A DNA stretch of 64,000 nucleotides from contig NZ_JAMZCY010000003.1 in the NCBI RefSeq assembly GCF_024519285.1, positions 124,001-188,000 on the forward strand, written 5' to 3'. Source of the stretch: Cohnella sp. WQ 127256. GTDB lineage: Bacteria; Bacillota; Bacilli; Paenibacillales; Paenibacillaceae. The notes below the pieces were generated by a model. The model ran no database searches, had not been told where the DNA came from, and saw nothing but the letters and a program-made list of their open reading frames with translations. Shown here piece by piece: positions 18,102-26,931 of the stretch (the stretch's first letter is position 1; every line of letters begins with the position of its first letter). The translations under genes and the position numbers were made by a program.

Positions 18102-19874
18102 ATGGACAGAAAGAAAAGGAAGAGTATATCGGCATTAATCGTCGTTCTTGCCGTGTCGGTCATGGCGGGATGTACATCATCGGGGGAAAACGCACAATCG
18201 GCCTCCCCGTCCGCTTCCGGAGCAAGCTCACCTGTGGTTCAAGAGGAATCCCAAGCGACGAAGGAGCCGGTGACGTTGAAGCTGACAAGCGACGGCGCAT
18301 TATTCATGTCGACGCTGGCGTCGGGTGCCCAGAGCGATCCGGTCATGCAGGAAATTCAGAAGAAAACCGGCGTAACGCTTGAGCTAGACACGCAAACCGA
18401 TGACAAGAAGTTTAATTTGATGCTAGCTGGCGGAGATTTGCCGGACATTATTATTTTGCAGAACTCCTCGAAATATTTGAAGCAGATTATCGAAGGGAAT
18501 CAAGTCATTCCAATGGATGATTTGATAGAGACGCATGGGCAGTCCATCTTGAAGGAGTCTCCTTCGAAGGTCGAGATCAGCAAGCAGTTTTTCAGCAACG
18601 GAACCGGGAAGCTATATGCTATCCCAGGTATCGCAAGCCAGAAGGGGCCTCAATACAAGTACGCTAACCACGCGTATAACATTCGCTGGGACTACTACAA
18701 AGAGTTGGGTTACCCGGCCGTCAACAACTTGGACGATTTCCTGAACATGCTTGCAGAGATGCAGAAGAAACATCCGACGAATGCTCAGGGGCAGAAGGTT
18801 TACGGATTGGCTCCGCTGTTCGATTGGGGACTTGTTCCTTACGAGATGTTCGACCGGTTATTTAATCGGATTAACCAAAATAACATGTTCGTTTACCTAC
18901 AACCAGGATCTTTCATGCCGGCAGGTGGTATTCTGGATCCGAACGTCGCTTATTGGGACGGAACGAAGTTTTATCGCAAGGCGAACGAGATGGGTGTGCT
19001 CGATCCGGATGCCTTCACCCAGAAATACGAGAATTTCACGGAAAAGGTTAAAAGCGGCCGCGTCTTGTTCTCGCCGTGGAAATGGGCGGGAGTAGACGAA
19101 TCTAATGCGGCATTAGCTAAGGAAGATCCGAAGACAGGCTGGGTACCGATGCCGCTACCAAAGGGACAGACGGTTTATCTAGGGGAGTTCGGAACGAACG
19201 GATTTTCGAATCGCTTGATTATGATCTCGAAAAATAGCAAACACCCGGAAAGAGCCATGGAATTGATTAACTACTTGCAATCCATGGAAGGCTCTAGATT
19301 AATCCAGAACGGTATTCAAGGCAAGGATTGGGATGTCGTTGACGGTAAGCCGCAGTGGAAGCAAGAGACGATCGATGCTCAGAAGAACGATCCGAACTTC
19401 CAAACAGCGACAGGTATCGGGCTCTATTGGAACCTCGCCGGCTTCGTAGATAATTATACGGATGCGGAATATAACGTGCCGATGAATTTCACGAGCAACA
19501 TGGATTTCTGGAAGAGTCAGATGTCAGAACTGGACAAGGACTATTCCGACCATTTCGGAGTGTCGTATCCAGGTGAGCTCGTGGAGAAACGCGTGCAGGC
19601 CGGGGAAATCCAGACGATCCATTATGATATGGATAACGAGCTCGGTAAGGATGCGAGCATGCCGGATGACATTAAGCGGATCGAAGCCAAGGTGACGGAT
19701 TATTTGGTCCGGATGGCGCCGAAGCTGATCTATGCCAAGTCTGAAGAGGAGTATAATTCGATCCAGGCTACGATGATGGATGAGTTAAAGGGAATGGATG
19801 CTCAGAGAGCGATCGATTACTGGATGACGAACATGACGAAAGCAGCCGAGACGTTTGCCGGGCTGAAGAAGTAA
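18102..19874 (+). CDS. Extracellular solute-binding lipoprotein, LplA-like
   Basis: 590 residues. A basic start and hydrophobic signal end in lipobox VMAGC (Cys near residue 25), then a Ser/Ala/Pro-rich linker and a large periplasmic-binding fold. The length matches the long LplA/YtcQ group rather than the usual 420-residue family-1 binding proteins. AGGAGGG precedes the ATG, and TATAAT-like sequence at about 18072 could be a secondary promoter. It captures an oligosaccharide, perhaps pectin- or hemicellulose-derived, for the two permeases upstream. The substrate is not readable from sequence. Confidence 0.9.
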   Translation: MDRKKRKSISALIVVLAVSVMAGCTSSGENAQSASPSASGASSPVVQEESQATKEPVTLKLTSDGALFMSTLASGAQSDPVMQEIQKKTGVTLELDTQTDDKKFNLMLAGGDLPDIIILQNSSKYLKQIIEGNQVIPMDDLIETHGQSILKESPSKVEISKQFFSNGTGKLYAIPGIASQKGPQYKYANHAYNIRWDYYKELGYPAVNNLDDFLNMLAEMQKKHPTNAQGQKVYGLAPLFDWGLVPYEMFDRLFNRINQNNMFVYLQPGSFMPAGGILDPNVAYWDGTKFYRKANEMGVLDPDAFTQKYENFTEKVKSGRVLFSPWKWAGVDESNAALAKEDPKTGWVPMPLPKGQTVYLGEFGTNGFSNRLIMISKNSKHPERAMELINYLQSMEGSRLIQNGIQGKDWDVVDGKPQWKQETIDAQKNDPNFQTATGIGLYWNLAGFVDNYTDAEYNVPMNFTSNMDFWKSQMSELDKDYSDHFGVSYPGELVEKRVQAGEIQTIHYDMDNELGKDASMPDDIKRIEAKVTDYLVRMAPKLIYAKSEEEYNSIQATMMDELKGMDAQRAIDYWMTNMTKAAETFAGLKK

Positions 19875-19901
19875 TCAGAGGCATCAGACTAGCGTGGACA
19901 G

Positions 19902-19923
19902 AGGGGAGACGAAAGTCTCCCCT
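19902..19923 (+). other. Very stable GAAA-loop intercistronic hairpin
   Basis: AGGGGAGAC (19902-19910), loop GAAA, GTCTCCCCT (19915-19923): nine perfect pairs closed by a GNRA tetraloop. The downstream tail is TCTCATT, not a clear U-run. It sits between the binding protein and secreted glycosidase genes. It is likely a transcript-stabilising or partially terminating element that keeps binding-protein mRNA abundant. Confidence 0.6.
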
Positions 19924-19957
19924 TCTCATTACTGGATATATGGGAGATGAGGGTAGG

Positions 19958-22900
19958 ATGAAAGCAGTCAAAGGGATGGCAATGGGGATTTTGGCTTTGT
20001 TAGGAGCTGCGATGTTAGGCACGAGTACCGGATATGCCCAAGAAGAGTCGATCTCTGACAATCGCTTTACTTTCTTCAACGGGGCCGCGACCGTTGCGGA
20101 TACAACGGCACCGGACGGTTATTCGGCGCATATGTCCAACAACGGGACGGGTTGGAATATTCAGTATCAGAATTGGGATTTCGGAACGCTTAAAGCGGGG
20201 GCTCTGTACGACGTTTATGCTAAAGTCAAAGTGAAGCACGCGGTCTCCCTTCCAAGCGGGAACGCCTTTACGATGGGCGTATACGATCTAACGGACGCGA
20301 ACTCTGTATTGCCGAGCAAGACGGTTGCGGCAGCCGAAACTCAAGATGGGATATGGAAAGAAGTTAAAATCGGAACCTTTATGCCTAACGCCGGAGTGAA
20401 TGCTCTAAGCATCTACGTAGGTGGCACAGGTAACGTTGGTCAAATTTCGGATATTTATGTAGACGCTTTCATGTTTAAGGAGCATAAGAGCTATACGATT
20501 GAAGATAATCTTTTCTATACATTCAACGATGCATCGCTGGTGTCCGACGGAATGGCCGTGGACAATAGCGCGGCCAAGCTGCTGAACGGATCGGGCACGG
20601 GATGGAACATTCAGGCTAAGATCGATGGCTCCCGCGTGGAAGCGGGTAAGACGTATAAGATTACGGCGGGATTCAAGCCGGAAAGATCCGATTGGAAGAC
20701 GTCGTCGGGCGATATGTTCGGGTATTTGGTCTACGATCTGACTACAAATAGCATGCTGGTCCAAACAACGATCGTAAATTCAGCCTCATTGTCCAAAGTG
20801 TTATATTTCGATCAATTGCTGATCGGCTCGGTCACGATCGATCCGACCCACGATGTACGCGTATGTTTCTTCCCGGTGAACAACGCGGCGAATTTCCCAG
20901 CGGTTAAGATAGATAGTGTAACCCTATCTCAACAACCGTTGGACGAGAGCGCCTCGAAGATCATCCATGCCTACCCTTACAAGCTTTCGCCCTCTAATCA
21001 AGATGGGCTGAACGACTCCACTCAAATCAAGTATTCGCTAGCTTCGCCGCAGACGGTGAGCGTGTCCGTTCAGCGATATTTGGATCAGACGACGGTCAGA
21101 ACGTTAACCGCCCCTTCCGCGCAATCCGGAAACCAATCGGTCTTCTGGGATGGAAAAAACGACAGCGGCCAGTACGTTGGCAATGGGTTATACACGATTC
21201 GAGTCAGCAACGGGACAATCGATCTGCTTCGTACGAATGTTCAGGTCTTTCCAGGCGTAACGCTGACGCCTTCCCCGAACACGGTTAAGAACGACGTTCC
21301 GAAAGGCATTTTCTACGAGGCGGGAGCTATTCCTTACAACATCGGGGATGCGGGCGTCTATCTAAACAATACGTTCGGCGATATTCACAACCTAGGAGCG
21401 GATACGGTTTTCTTGGCCAATTGGCACGCGAAGCCTGCGGGAATCTACTCCGAAACGTTAGCTCAAGCCGCTCAGAACCAATTAAAAGTCGTCGGGCTTC
21501 CGGACGCTTACTCATTATTTAACGAAACGTTATTTAATGACGAACAAGCGATGTACGAACATATTAACGGACTTGTAGCACCTTACCGCAACAACAGTGC
21601 CTTATATGCCTACTATTTGGCAGACGAGCCGGGCAACGATCTGAAGCTAGCCGACAATTTGAAGGATATTCAAAGAATGCTGGAAACGATCGACCCGAGC
21701 CGAGCGGTTATCAGCACCTTTATTGGTCTTGATCGCTTACCGTTGCACTATAATACCCAGAAGCCGAAAGTCATGAACATAGATCCTTATGGCGTCCGGG
21801 AAGGAAATGCGATCGGAGATTTCCGCAACATGTATCATTATCCGGGTTTTACTTTTGAAACCTACATGGATTTTGCATCTTATCAAACTCGCAAAGATGT
21901 GAAAGATGACGCTCCGATGTGGACGATCCTGCAAACAAATGAGTCGACCGGTTGGCTGCGCAATCCAACCGCCGCAGAAATCCGGGCGATGACCTATGGA
22001 GCGATCGGGCATGGTTCCAAAGGCTTCACTTACTTCGTGTATCAAACGGAGCTCGATTGGATCGGAATTGTGGATGAGAACTATAATCCCGCGCCGGATT
22101 ATCCGATTGTCCAGACGCTCTTTAGCGAAATCGAAACGTTAAAGCCAACCCTTAAGCGGATGAAAAGAATCGCTAACGTCGCGACCGCAACGGGAGGCGG
22201 GAACGTTGCTTATGCTAGCGCGGAAGTCACGACCCATATCGACACTGTGACGGGCGACAAGTATCTCGTCATCGTGAATCACGATTGCGAGAACGCCGCG
22301 AACATAAGCATTACCATCGACCGGGCCGCACTTGGCATGGATATCTCCGCGGTGACCAACATGCTCGATCAATCGGGAATCGCCTATACGGCGAGCCCGA
22401 CGGGCTATACGATTAGCAACCTGAATTTCGCCGCCGGGGACGGCAAAGTACTGAAACTGACGAAGGACGTTTCCCAGATCGTCTATGTCGGGGAAGATTC
22501 GGCATTCCACGTCAACAACGGTGCGGTGAAAAGCCTGAAAGACGTATCAGCCTCCGACTCCATGACGGCTAAGCATACCGTGACGGCATCGAGAACTTGG
22601 AATATTCAGTGGTTCTGGGAGCGAGCACAACTAACCCCTGGAACAACCTATGACTTGTACGCAGATGTGAAAATCAAATACGCTACCGACGTGTACAAGG
22701 ATTCGAACGGAATCGATCGAATTTTTCAACCATCGGGGAATGCATTCTCTTATGGTGTATATGATCTAACCGCGAACAACTATCCGGTATTGGAAAAGCT
22801 TATGCCAGCAGCCGATATGGAGAACATGTTCTGGCATACCATTAAGATCGGCACCTTTGTTCCTTCCCAGACGAATAACCAAGTGGTATATATTATGCCT

Positions 22901-22963
22901 TGGGATAATCAAGGAAATGTTCAAGAGGTCTACGTAGATAAGTTCTATTTCGTGAAACGGTGA
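19958..22963 (+). CDS. Large secreted multidomain glycosidase-like protein
   Basis: 1001 residues from the ATG at 19958 (signal peptide MKAVKGMAMGILALLGAAML, cleavage near GYA-QEE); an ATG at 19940 is the alternative. Order: module A (about 25-175), related module B (about 180-325), a FlgD-like Ig domain (about 335-430, ending GNGLYTIRVS), a TIM-barrel-like catalytic region (about 440-800) with YAYYLADEPG near residues 548-557 as probable acid/base site, and a C-terminal module clearly homologous to module A (about 850-1001). Modules share TGWNIQ/TWNIQ and GNAFxxGVYDLT. It probably degrades a polysaccharide outside the cell to feed the transporter encoded upstream. The exact GH family is not identified. 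Confidence 0.75.
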   Translation: MKAVKGMAMGILALLGAAMLGTSTGYAQEESISDNRFTFFNGAATVADTTAPDGYSAHMSNNGTGWNIQYQNWDFGTLKAGALYDVYAKVKVKHAVSLPSGNAFTMGVYDLTDANSVLPSKTVAAAETQDGIWKEVKIGTFMPNAGVNALSIYVGGTGNVGQISDIYVDAFMFKEHKSYTIEDNLFYTFNDASLVSDGMAVDNSAAKLLNGSGTGWNIQAKIDGSRVEAGKTYKITAGFKPERSDWKTSSGDMFGYLVYDLTTNSMLVQTTIVNSASLSKVLYFDQLLIGSVTIDPTHDVRVCFFPVNNAANFPAVKIDSVTLSQQPLDESASKIIHAYPYKLSPSNQDGLNDSTQIKYSLASPQTVSVSVQRYLDQTTVRTLTAPSAQSGNQSVFWDGKNDSGQYVGNGLYTIRVSNGTIDLLRTNVQVFPGVTLTPSPNTVKNDVPKGIFYEAGAIPYNIGDAGVYLNNTFGDIHNLGADTVFLANWHAKPAGIYSETLAQAAQNQLKVVGLPDAYSLFNETLFNDEQAMYEHINGLVAPYRNNSALYAYYLADEPGNDLKLADNLKDIQRMLETIDPSRAVISTFIGLDRLPLHYNTQKPKVMNIDPYGVREGNAIGDFRNMYHYPGFTFETYMDFASYQTRKDVKDDAPMWTILQTNESTGWLRNPTAAEIRAMTYGAIGHGSKGFTYFVYQTELDWIGIVDENYNPAPDYPIVQTLFSEIETLKPTLKRMKRIANVATATGGGNVAYASAEVTTHIDTVTGDKYLVIVNHDCENAANISITIDRAALGMDISAVTNMLDQSGIAYTASPTGYTISNLNFAAGDGKVLKLTKDVSQIVYVGEDSAFHVNNGAVKSLKDVSASDSMTAKHTVTASRTWNIQWFWERAQLTPGTTYDLYADVKIKYATDVYKDSNGIDRIFQPSGNAFSYGVYDLTANNYPVLEKLMPAADMENMFWHTIKIGTFVPSQTNNQVVYIMPWDNQGNVQEVYVDKFYFVKR

Positions 22964-23011
22964 TCTGGTAGGAAAGTGAATTTAGCTAAGTAAGGCTGTT
23001 TGAACAAAAGT

Positions 23012-23048
23012 AGCCCGTTATTGTCGAGAAAAACGACTATAACGGGCT
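23012..23048 (+). terminator. Intrinsic terminator of the YesMN/glycosidase operon
   Basis: AGCCCGTTAT (23012-23021) pairs perfectly with ATAACGGGCT (23039-23048). An inner GTCG/CGAC helix is also present, and a TTGTTCT tail follows. Confidence 0.85.
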
Positions 23049-23075
23049 TTGTTCTACGCTCCTTACACTTATAGC

Positions 23076-23837
23076 TTATGCTTCAAATTGTAGCTGGAAA
23101 GAATCCGGTACTAATAAAGGCTGTTTTCTGCCCAGCAGATGGAGAATCAACTGAGATACGAGAACGCCCGGTCCTAAAGCTTGTCCTACGCTGATCGTTG
23201 GAATTGTTCGGTTGATCAGCCATTGCTGTACATTTTCCATTGTGACATATGAAGGCAATTGGTTCGCATATCCTGTAGGAGGAAACGTAGTTCCTCTGAG
23301 TTCCTCAATCGAAATATCCTCAGGAATTCCTGCTACCTGTTCAATAGTCATACCGTCTGGTGCAAACGTAAGCACGGTAGTTCCAAATCCTAATGCGACC
23401 GCAGTGATGGTATATAAGCTATGACCGCGTGCTGCGCGATGTAAGGCAACCGCTTCAGGGAAAGCGAAATAATCGATAGCATCGATAACATAATCGGCTC
23501 CTTGGACGAAGCCGTCGACGTTCTGCTCGTTAACTCCGGCAGCATATTCGATGATTTCCAGATCCGGGTTAATTGCGAGCAGGTGATTTTTCAGCGCTGT
23601 TACTTTGGACATTCCGACCGTAAGATGAGTGGCCGCGCATTGACGGTTGATGTTAGATAGATCAAAGGTATCAGGATCAGCCAGAACGAATCGACCAACC
23701 CCCATTCGGGCTAGCAGCTCAGCCGAGAATCCGCCGATACAGCCGCAGCCGGCGATGGCGATGGTTGTTTGCTGAAGCTTGTTGACGTCCTCTTCGGACA
23801 TAATTCCCAAGTTGCGTACGAACTGTTCCTTAATCAT
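23076..23837 (-). CDS. ThiF/HesA/MoeB-type E1-like adenylyltransferase
   Basis: 253 residues. A Rossmann-type ATP site AIAGCGCIGGFSAELLARMG (about 27-46), ribose-binding acidic strand LADPDTFDLSNINRQ (about 52-66) with the Arg of NRQ, and a K in GMSKVTALKNHLLAINP (about 74-90) are all present. DAIDYFAFPEAV keeps the Asp but lacks the Asn and Arg of the usual DNxxxR. No cysteine is seen in the region where classic E1 enzymes carry the thioester Cys. The protein likely adenylates a carboxylate, perhaps without thiol transfer. The ATGA overlap with the acyltransferase gene upstream argues for one pathway. Substrate unknown. Confidence 0.8.
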   Translation of the reverse strand: MIKEQFVRNLGIMSEEDVNKLQQTTIAIAGCGCIGGFSAELLARMGVGRFVLADPDTFDLSNINRQCAATHLTVGMSKVTALKNHLLAINPDLEIIEYAAGVNEQNVDGFVQGADYVIDAIDYFAFPEAVALHRAARGHSLYTITAVALGFGTTVLTFAPDGMTIEQVAGIPEDISIEELRGTTFPPTGYANQLPSYVTMENVQQWLINRTIPTISVGQALGPGVLVSQLILHLLGRKQPLLVPDSFQLQFEA

Positions 23838-24445
23838 TGGATGACCTCCAAATATCTGGATTCGCGTTCCACGAAATACTCATATAAAGGAAAGCGTGCT
23901 TCTTTAATCGTGGATAGAATTTCTTCCAAGTTCAATACGCAAGGGATCGATTTGGATCCCAAGTAGACTTTCGATTCGCCGATTGTACGGAATGGAAACT
24001 TGAACACTCGATTCATGTAATTGTAAACTCGTTCATCCACGCAGCAAATCCAGTGCGTAATCCCGACCTGTTCCGAATATTGAAACACGGTCTTGATCAA
24101 TCCGAGCGCGACATCGTGGGCGGGAAGCTTGGTGAAGGCGCTTAATTCGGCATACCGAAAGGATTCGAGCTGCTGGAGCCGCATTTTCTCGAGATCGTAG
24201 ATATTAAAATTTTTCAGCGTGGGCAATTGATCGAGCTTTCCAAAAATTAACCGGGTTACCCCAACAACCTCCTCGGAATGAAAAGCATGAGCGGCTGTAA
24301 AATATACCGCATCGTCTTGATAAGGATCAACCTCGTTCTTGTGAAAAAAACCAACCTCCAAATATCTTTCGACATGAAGATTAACTGCCATTTCTCGCAT
24401 TTTACCTCTAGCAATACTGTACACATAGGCCAAATCGTTTTTCAT
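23834..24445 (-). CDS. N-acyl amino acid synthase-like (FeeM/LuxI-fold) acyltransferase
   Basis: 203 residues, the size of FeeM and LuxI-type synthases. The pattern fits this GNAT-like group: KNDLAYVYSIARGKMR at the start, DDAVYFTAAHA and EEVVGVTRLIFG (about 62-73, the central strands), a segment ELSAFTKLP (about 99-107), and YSEQVGITHWICCVDERVYNYMNRV (about 127-151). Members transfer a fatty acyl group from acyl carrier protein or CoA to an amino group. The start has GGAGAG upstream; the stop overlaps the ThiF-like gene. Assignment rests on overall pattern, without a search. It could be another GNAT acetyltransferase. Confidence 0.6.
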   Translation of the reverse strand: MKNDLAYVYSIARGKMREMAVNLHVERYLEVGFFHKNEVDPYQDDAVYFTAAHAFHSEEVVGVTRLIFGKLDQLPTLKNFNIYDLEKMRLQQLESFRYAELSAFTKLPAHDVALGLIKTVFQYSEQVGITHWICCVDERVYNYMNRVFKFPFRTIGESKVYLGSKSIPCVLNLEEILSTIKEARFPLYEYFVERESRYLEVIQ

Positions 24446-24594
24446 TGATATACACTCTCCTTAATTAGTTAAGATATTTATATTATCCTGTATCGATTTG
24501 TAATAAGATATCGCATTCTTTGACAAATACTGTCGAAAAACGGCGTTGGGTGTTAAACTGAAATTATAATGATGGATATGGATAGGATGGGATT

Positions 24595-25797
24595 ATGCTA
24601 AGCGAAAGAAAGAAACTGTTACATTCCTACTATCAGGATCATCAGCGGAAATTGAGTCTGAATATATTGAGAATTGCCCTCATTTATTTATTGCTTAGCA
24701 TTAGTTGGAATGCTGTATTTCTCATTTTTCAAGTTCAATATTCTAGAGCTAACATTTATTTTTTACTGCTACCGTTGATTGTCTTGTTGCTTGTTCTTGC
24801 CGTTAATCGCATCTATAAGATCAAGCCCATTGTCATACAGCATGTCGTGAATTTATTTTTAGTGTTTGTGGCTTGCTGCTTGTACTACGGTTCCGGTTAT
24901 AGAGAGGCGTGGGGATATTTTCTGGCGATTCCTATTCTTGCGGGGCTTTACGGCAATTTACGGGTATTGTTCCTGTATTCAACGATAGGATTGGTTACTA
25001 TGTTTACGGTTACCTTTGCGGATCCATTAGTTCTTGGTGTTTTCGACTCTATCGATTTCTCCAATCGGGTATTGCTTTACTTGGTTTTGGGTACATTCAG
25101 TTATTTACTCCCGAAACAACTAAATCAGCTCTATAACAATCAAGTGAATAGTATCATTCATTCGATGGAAACAACTATTGAACAGGTAGTCAAAACCTTC
25201 ATCATATCAATAGAAGCCAAAGACAGTTATACGTTCGGTCATAGTGAGCGGGTGAGTAAATACGCGGTTGCACTTGCTTTAAGGCTTCCGGAATTTCAAG
25301 ATAAGCAAAGGCTGGAAACACTCCGGCTGTCAGGATTGCTTCACGATATCGGAAAAATCAATATACCCGAAGCAGTCCTGACCAAGACGGACAAGCTGTC
25401 CGAGGAAGAATACGAGTTAATCAAAACTCATGCCGTCGTAGGTGGAAGAATGGTGGAGAAAATATCGGGACTCGGACATTTGAAGCCGGGTGTCCTCTAT
25501 CATCATGAACGGTGGGATGGTGAAGGATATCCTACCGGGGCAAAGGGAAAGGACATTCCGCTGGAGGCGCGAATACTAAGCATTGCAGACGCTTTCGACG
25601 CTATCACGTCCACCCGATCCTATCGTCCCGCTAACACCCCGCTCAAAGCGATCGAACGATTAAAGGATAATAGTGGTACGCATTTCGATCCTGACCTGAT
25701 CAAGCATCTCGACGAAGTGATGGTGAGCTGGATAAGAATCTATAAGGAATATAACGAAGACTTGAGCGAATTTGAGACGTTGCTTGATATGCCATGA
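24595..25797 (+). CDS. Membrane HD-GYP domain protein (probable c-di-GMP phosphodiesterase)
   Basis: 400 residues. About six N-terminal transmembrane helices (20-175) are followed by a cytoplasmic HD-GYP domain: HSERVSKYA, the metal-binding HDIGK (250-254), HHERWDGEGYPTG (GYP at about 311-313) and ILSIADAFDAITSTRSYRP. All key metal and GYP residues are present, so phosphodiesterase activity is likely. The membrane part is unlike known small-ligand sensors I can name. It is divergent from the acyltransferase/ThiF pair across a 149-base region that contains TATAAT at 24566-24571 and an A+T-rich stretch. Confidence 0.88.
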   Translation: MLSERKKLLHSYYQDHQRKLSLNILRIALIYLLLSISWNAVFLIFQVQYSRANIYFLLLPLIVLLLVLAVNRIYKIKPIVIQHVVNLFLVFVACCLYYGSGYREAWGYFLAIPILAGLYGNLRVLFLYSTIGLVTMFTVTFADPLVLGVFDSIDFSNRVLLYLVLGTFSYLLPKQLNQLYNNQVNSIIHSMETTIEQVVKTFIISIEAKDSYTFGHSERVSKYAVALALRLPEFQDKQRLETLRLSGLLHDIGKINIPEAVLTKTDKLSEEEYELIKTHAVVGGRMVEKISGLGHLKPGVLYHHERWDGEGYPTGAKGKDIPLEARILSIADAFDAITSTRSYRPANTPLKAIERLKDNSGTHFDPDLIKHLDEVMVSWIRIYKEYNEDLSEFETLLDMP

Positions 25798-25813
25798 TAC
25801 GGAGTTCAATAGA

Positions 25814-25859
25814 AAAGGCTGTCCGTTACCCCGTTAAACAGGGTTACGAGACAGCCTTT
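25814..25859. terminator. Bidirectional intrinsic terminator
   Basis: AAAGGCTGTC (25814-25823) pairs with GACAGCCTTT (25850-25859), extended inside by CGTTACCC/GGGTTACG with one mismatch. It serves the HD-GYP gene (+) and the SGNH gene (-). Confidence 0.85.
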
Positions 25860-25880
25860 CTCTCTGTAGTTGATATTTGT

Positions 25881-26882
25881 TTACTTTTTCAGCATTGGAG
25901 CGAAAGCTTTGCTATAGATCCAATGTCCGTAATCGTTGGGATGGTTGATGTTGTTCAGTAGCAAGCTTTCCGGCGTTTTTCCAGCGGCAAGCTCCGTAAC
26001 CCACTCTGCATGTGCGTCCGCGACGCCGATTCCGTACTCGCTGCCTAGTTGGCGGATGACGTCGGCGTACATGCTTGTTTGACCGCTCGTATGCTGCCAA
26101 TCCGGATTGGGTTCACATGGCGTAACGAGGATGATATCGGTATCGTCGGCCTTGCGAATCGCATCAATCATAAACCGAAGATTTTTCTCGAAGTCTTCCA
26201 GCGACGTCGTGTTGCCTTGCTCCTGCTTGTTCTGATCATTCATGCCGTAGCCGATCGAGACCACAGCCGGATGGAGGGGAACGACATCCTCGTCCACGCG
26301 GCTCATGCCACCACTCGTATCCTCGCCGCCTATCGATTTGTTCACGATTCGGATTTGGGCTTGCGGATATAGACTTCGCAGCGTGTCCGCGAATCTCCCG
26401 AAATAAGTTAAGCTTTCCTCGCTGGCTTCCCCGCCCGTACTAATGCTGTCTCCATAGACAACGTAGACGATTTCTTCCCCAGCCTTAAGCTTACCAACCA
26501 CGTGATTAAGCAATCCCGACTGTTCGATATCGACGGCAGTCAGGCTTTTTCCAGAGGTTTCGGATTCGGTTGAATAATCAACATAAACCGTGTAGGTTTG
26601 ATTGCTATAATCGGGATAGAGGTTGTGGTCGAAACCGATCACCCCGTACATAGGATGAAGCGCACCGTCGGGGATCCGACTGTCCTCTGAGCGGCGAATG
26701 GTTCCTTGTTCATAGTCGATGATATAATCCTTGCCTTCCACGTAATCGATACGCTCTGGATGATCACTTCTAGAGCAGTTTCGCAAGGCGACGGGTTGTT
26801 CAGTAATTGGCTTGTACCGTAAGGGTAATGCTTCTTCTCTCATGAACACGAATGATTCTGCAAGCTGTCTATTATTCAACAA
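25881..26882 (-). CDS. SGNH/GDSL-type hydrolase (esterase)
   Basis: 333 residues with no signal peptide. The N-terminal domain of about 120 residues is strand-rich. A SGNH catalytic domain follows: block I YGDSISTGG (nucleophile Ser), block II Gly in SIGGED, block III GYGMNDQN (Asn), and block V with the Asp and His in NNINHPNDYGH near the C-terminus. It likely deacetylates or de-esterifies an imported carbohydrate in the cytoplasm. It is downstream of, and on the same strand as, two MDR dehydrogenases with a 49-base gap, suggesting one operon. Confidence 0.88.
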   Translation of the reverse strand: MLNNRQLAESFVFMREEALPLRYKPITEQPVALRNCSRSDHPERIDYVEGKDYIIDYEQGTIRRSEDSRIPDGALHPMYGVIGFDHNLYPDYSNQTYTVYVDYSTESETSGKSLTAVDIEQSGLLNHVVGKLKAGEEIVYVVYGDSISTGGEASEESLTYFGRFADTLRSLYPQAQIRIVNKSIGGEDTSGGMSRVDEDVVPLHPAVVSIGYGMNDQNKQEQGNTTSLEDFEKNLRFMIDAIRKADDTDIILVTPCEPNPDWQHTSGQTSMYADVIRQLGSEYGIGVADAHAEWVTELAAGKTPESLLLNNINHPNDYGHWIYSKAFAPMLKK

Positions 26883-26931
26883 ACTCCGTCAACCTCCTGA
26901 TTATTCCATCTTCTCCCGTTCCGTTATCATT

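Noticed and set aside
24546-24575. SigD-type (TAAA-N14-GATAT) promoter before the HD-GYP gene
   Set aside because: Only five of eight positions of the second box match and the spacing is off by one; not strong enough to list.
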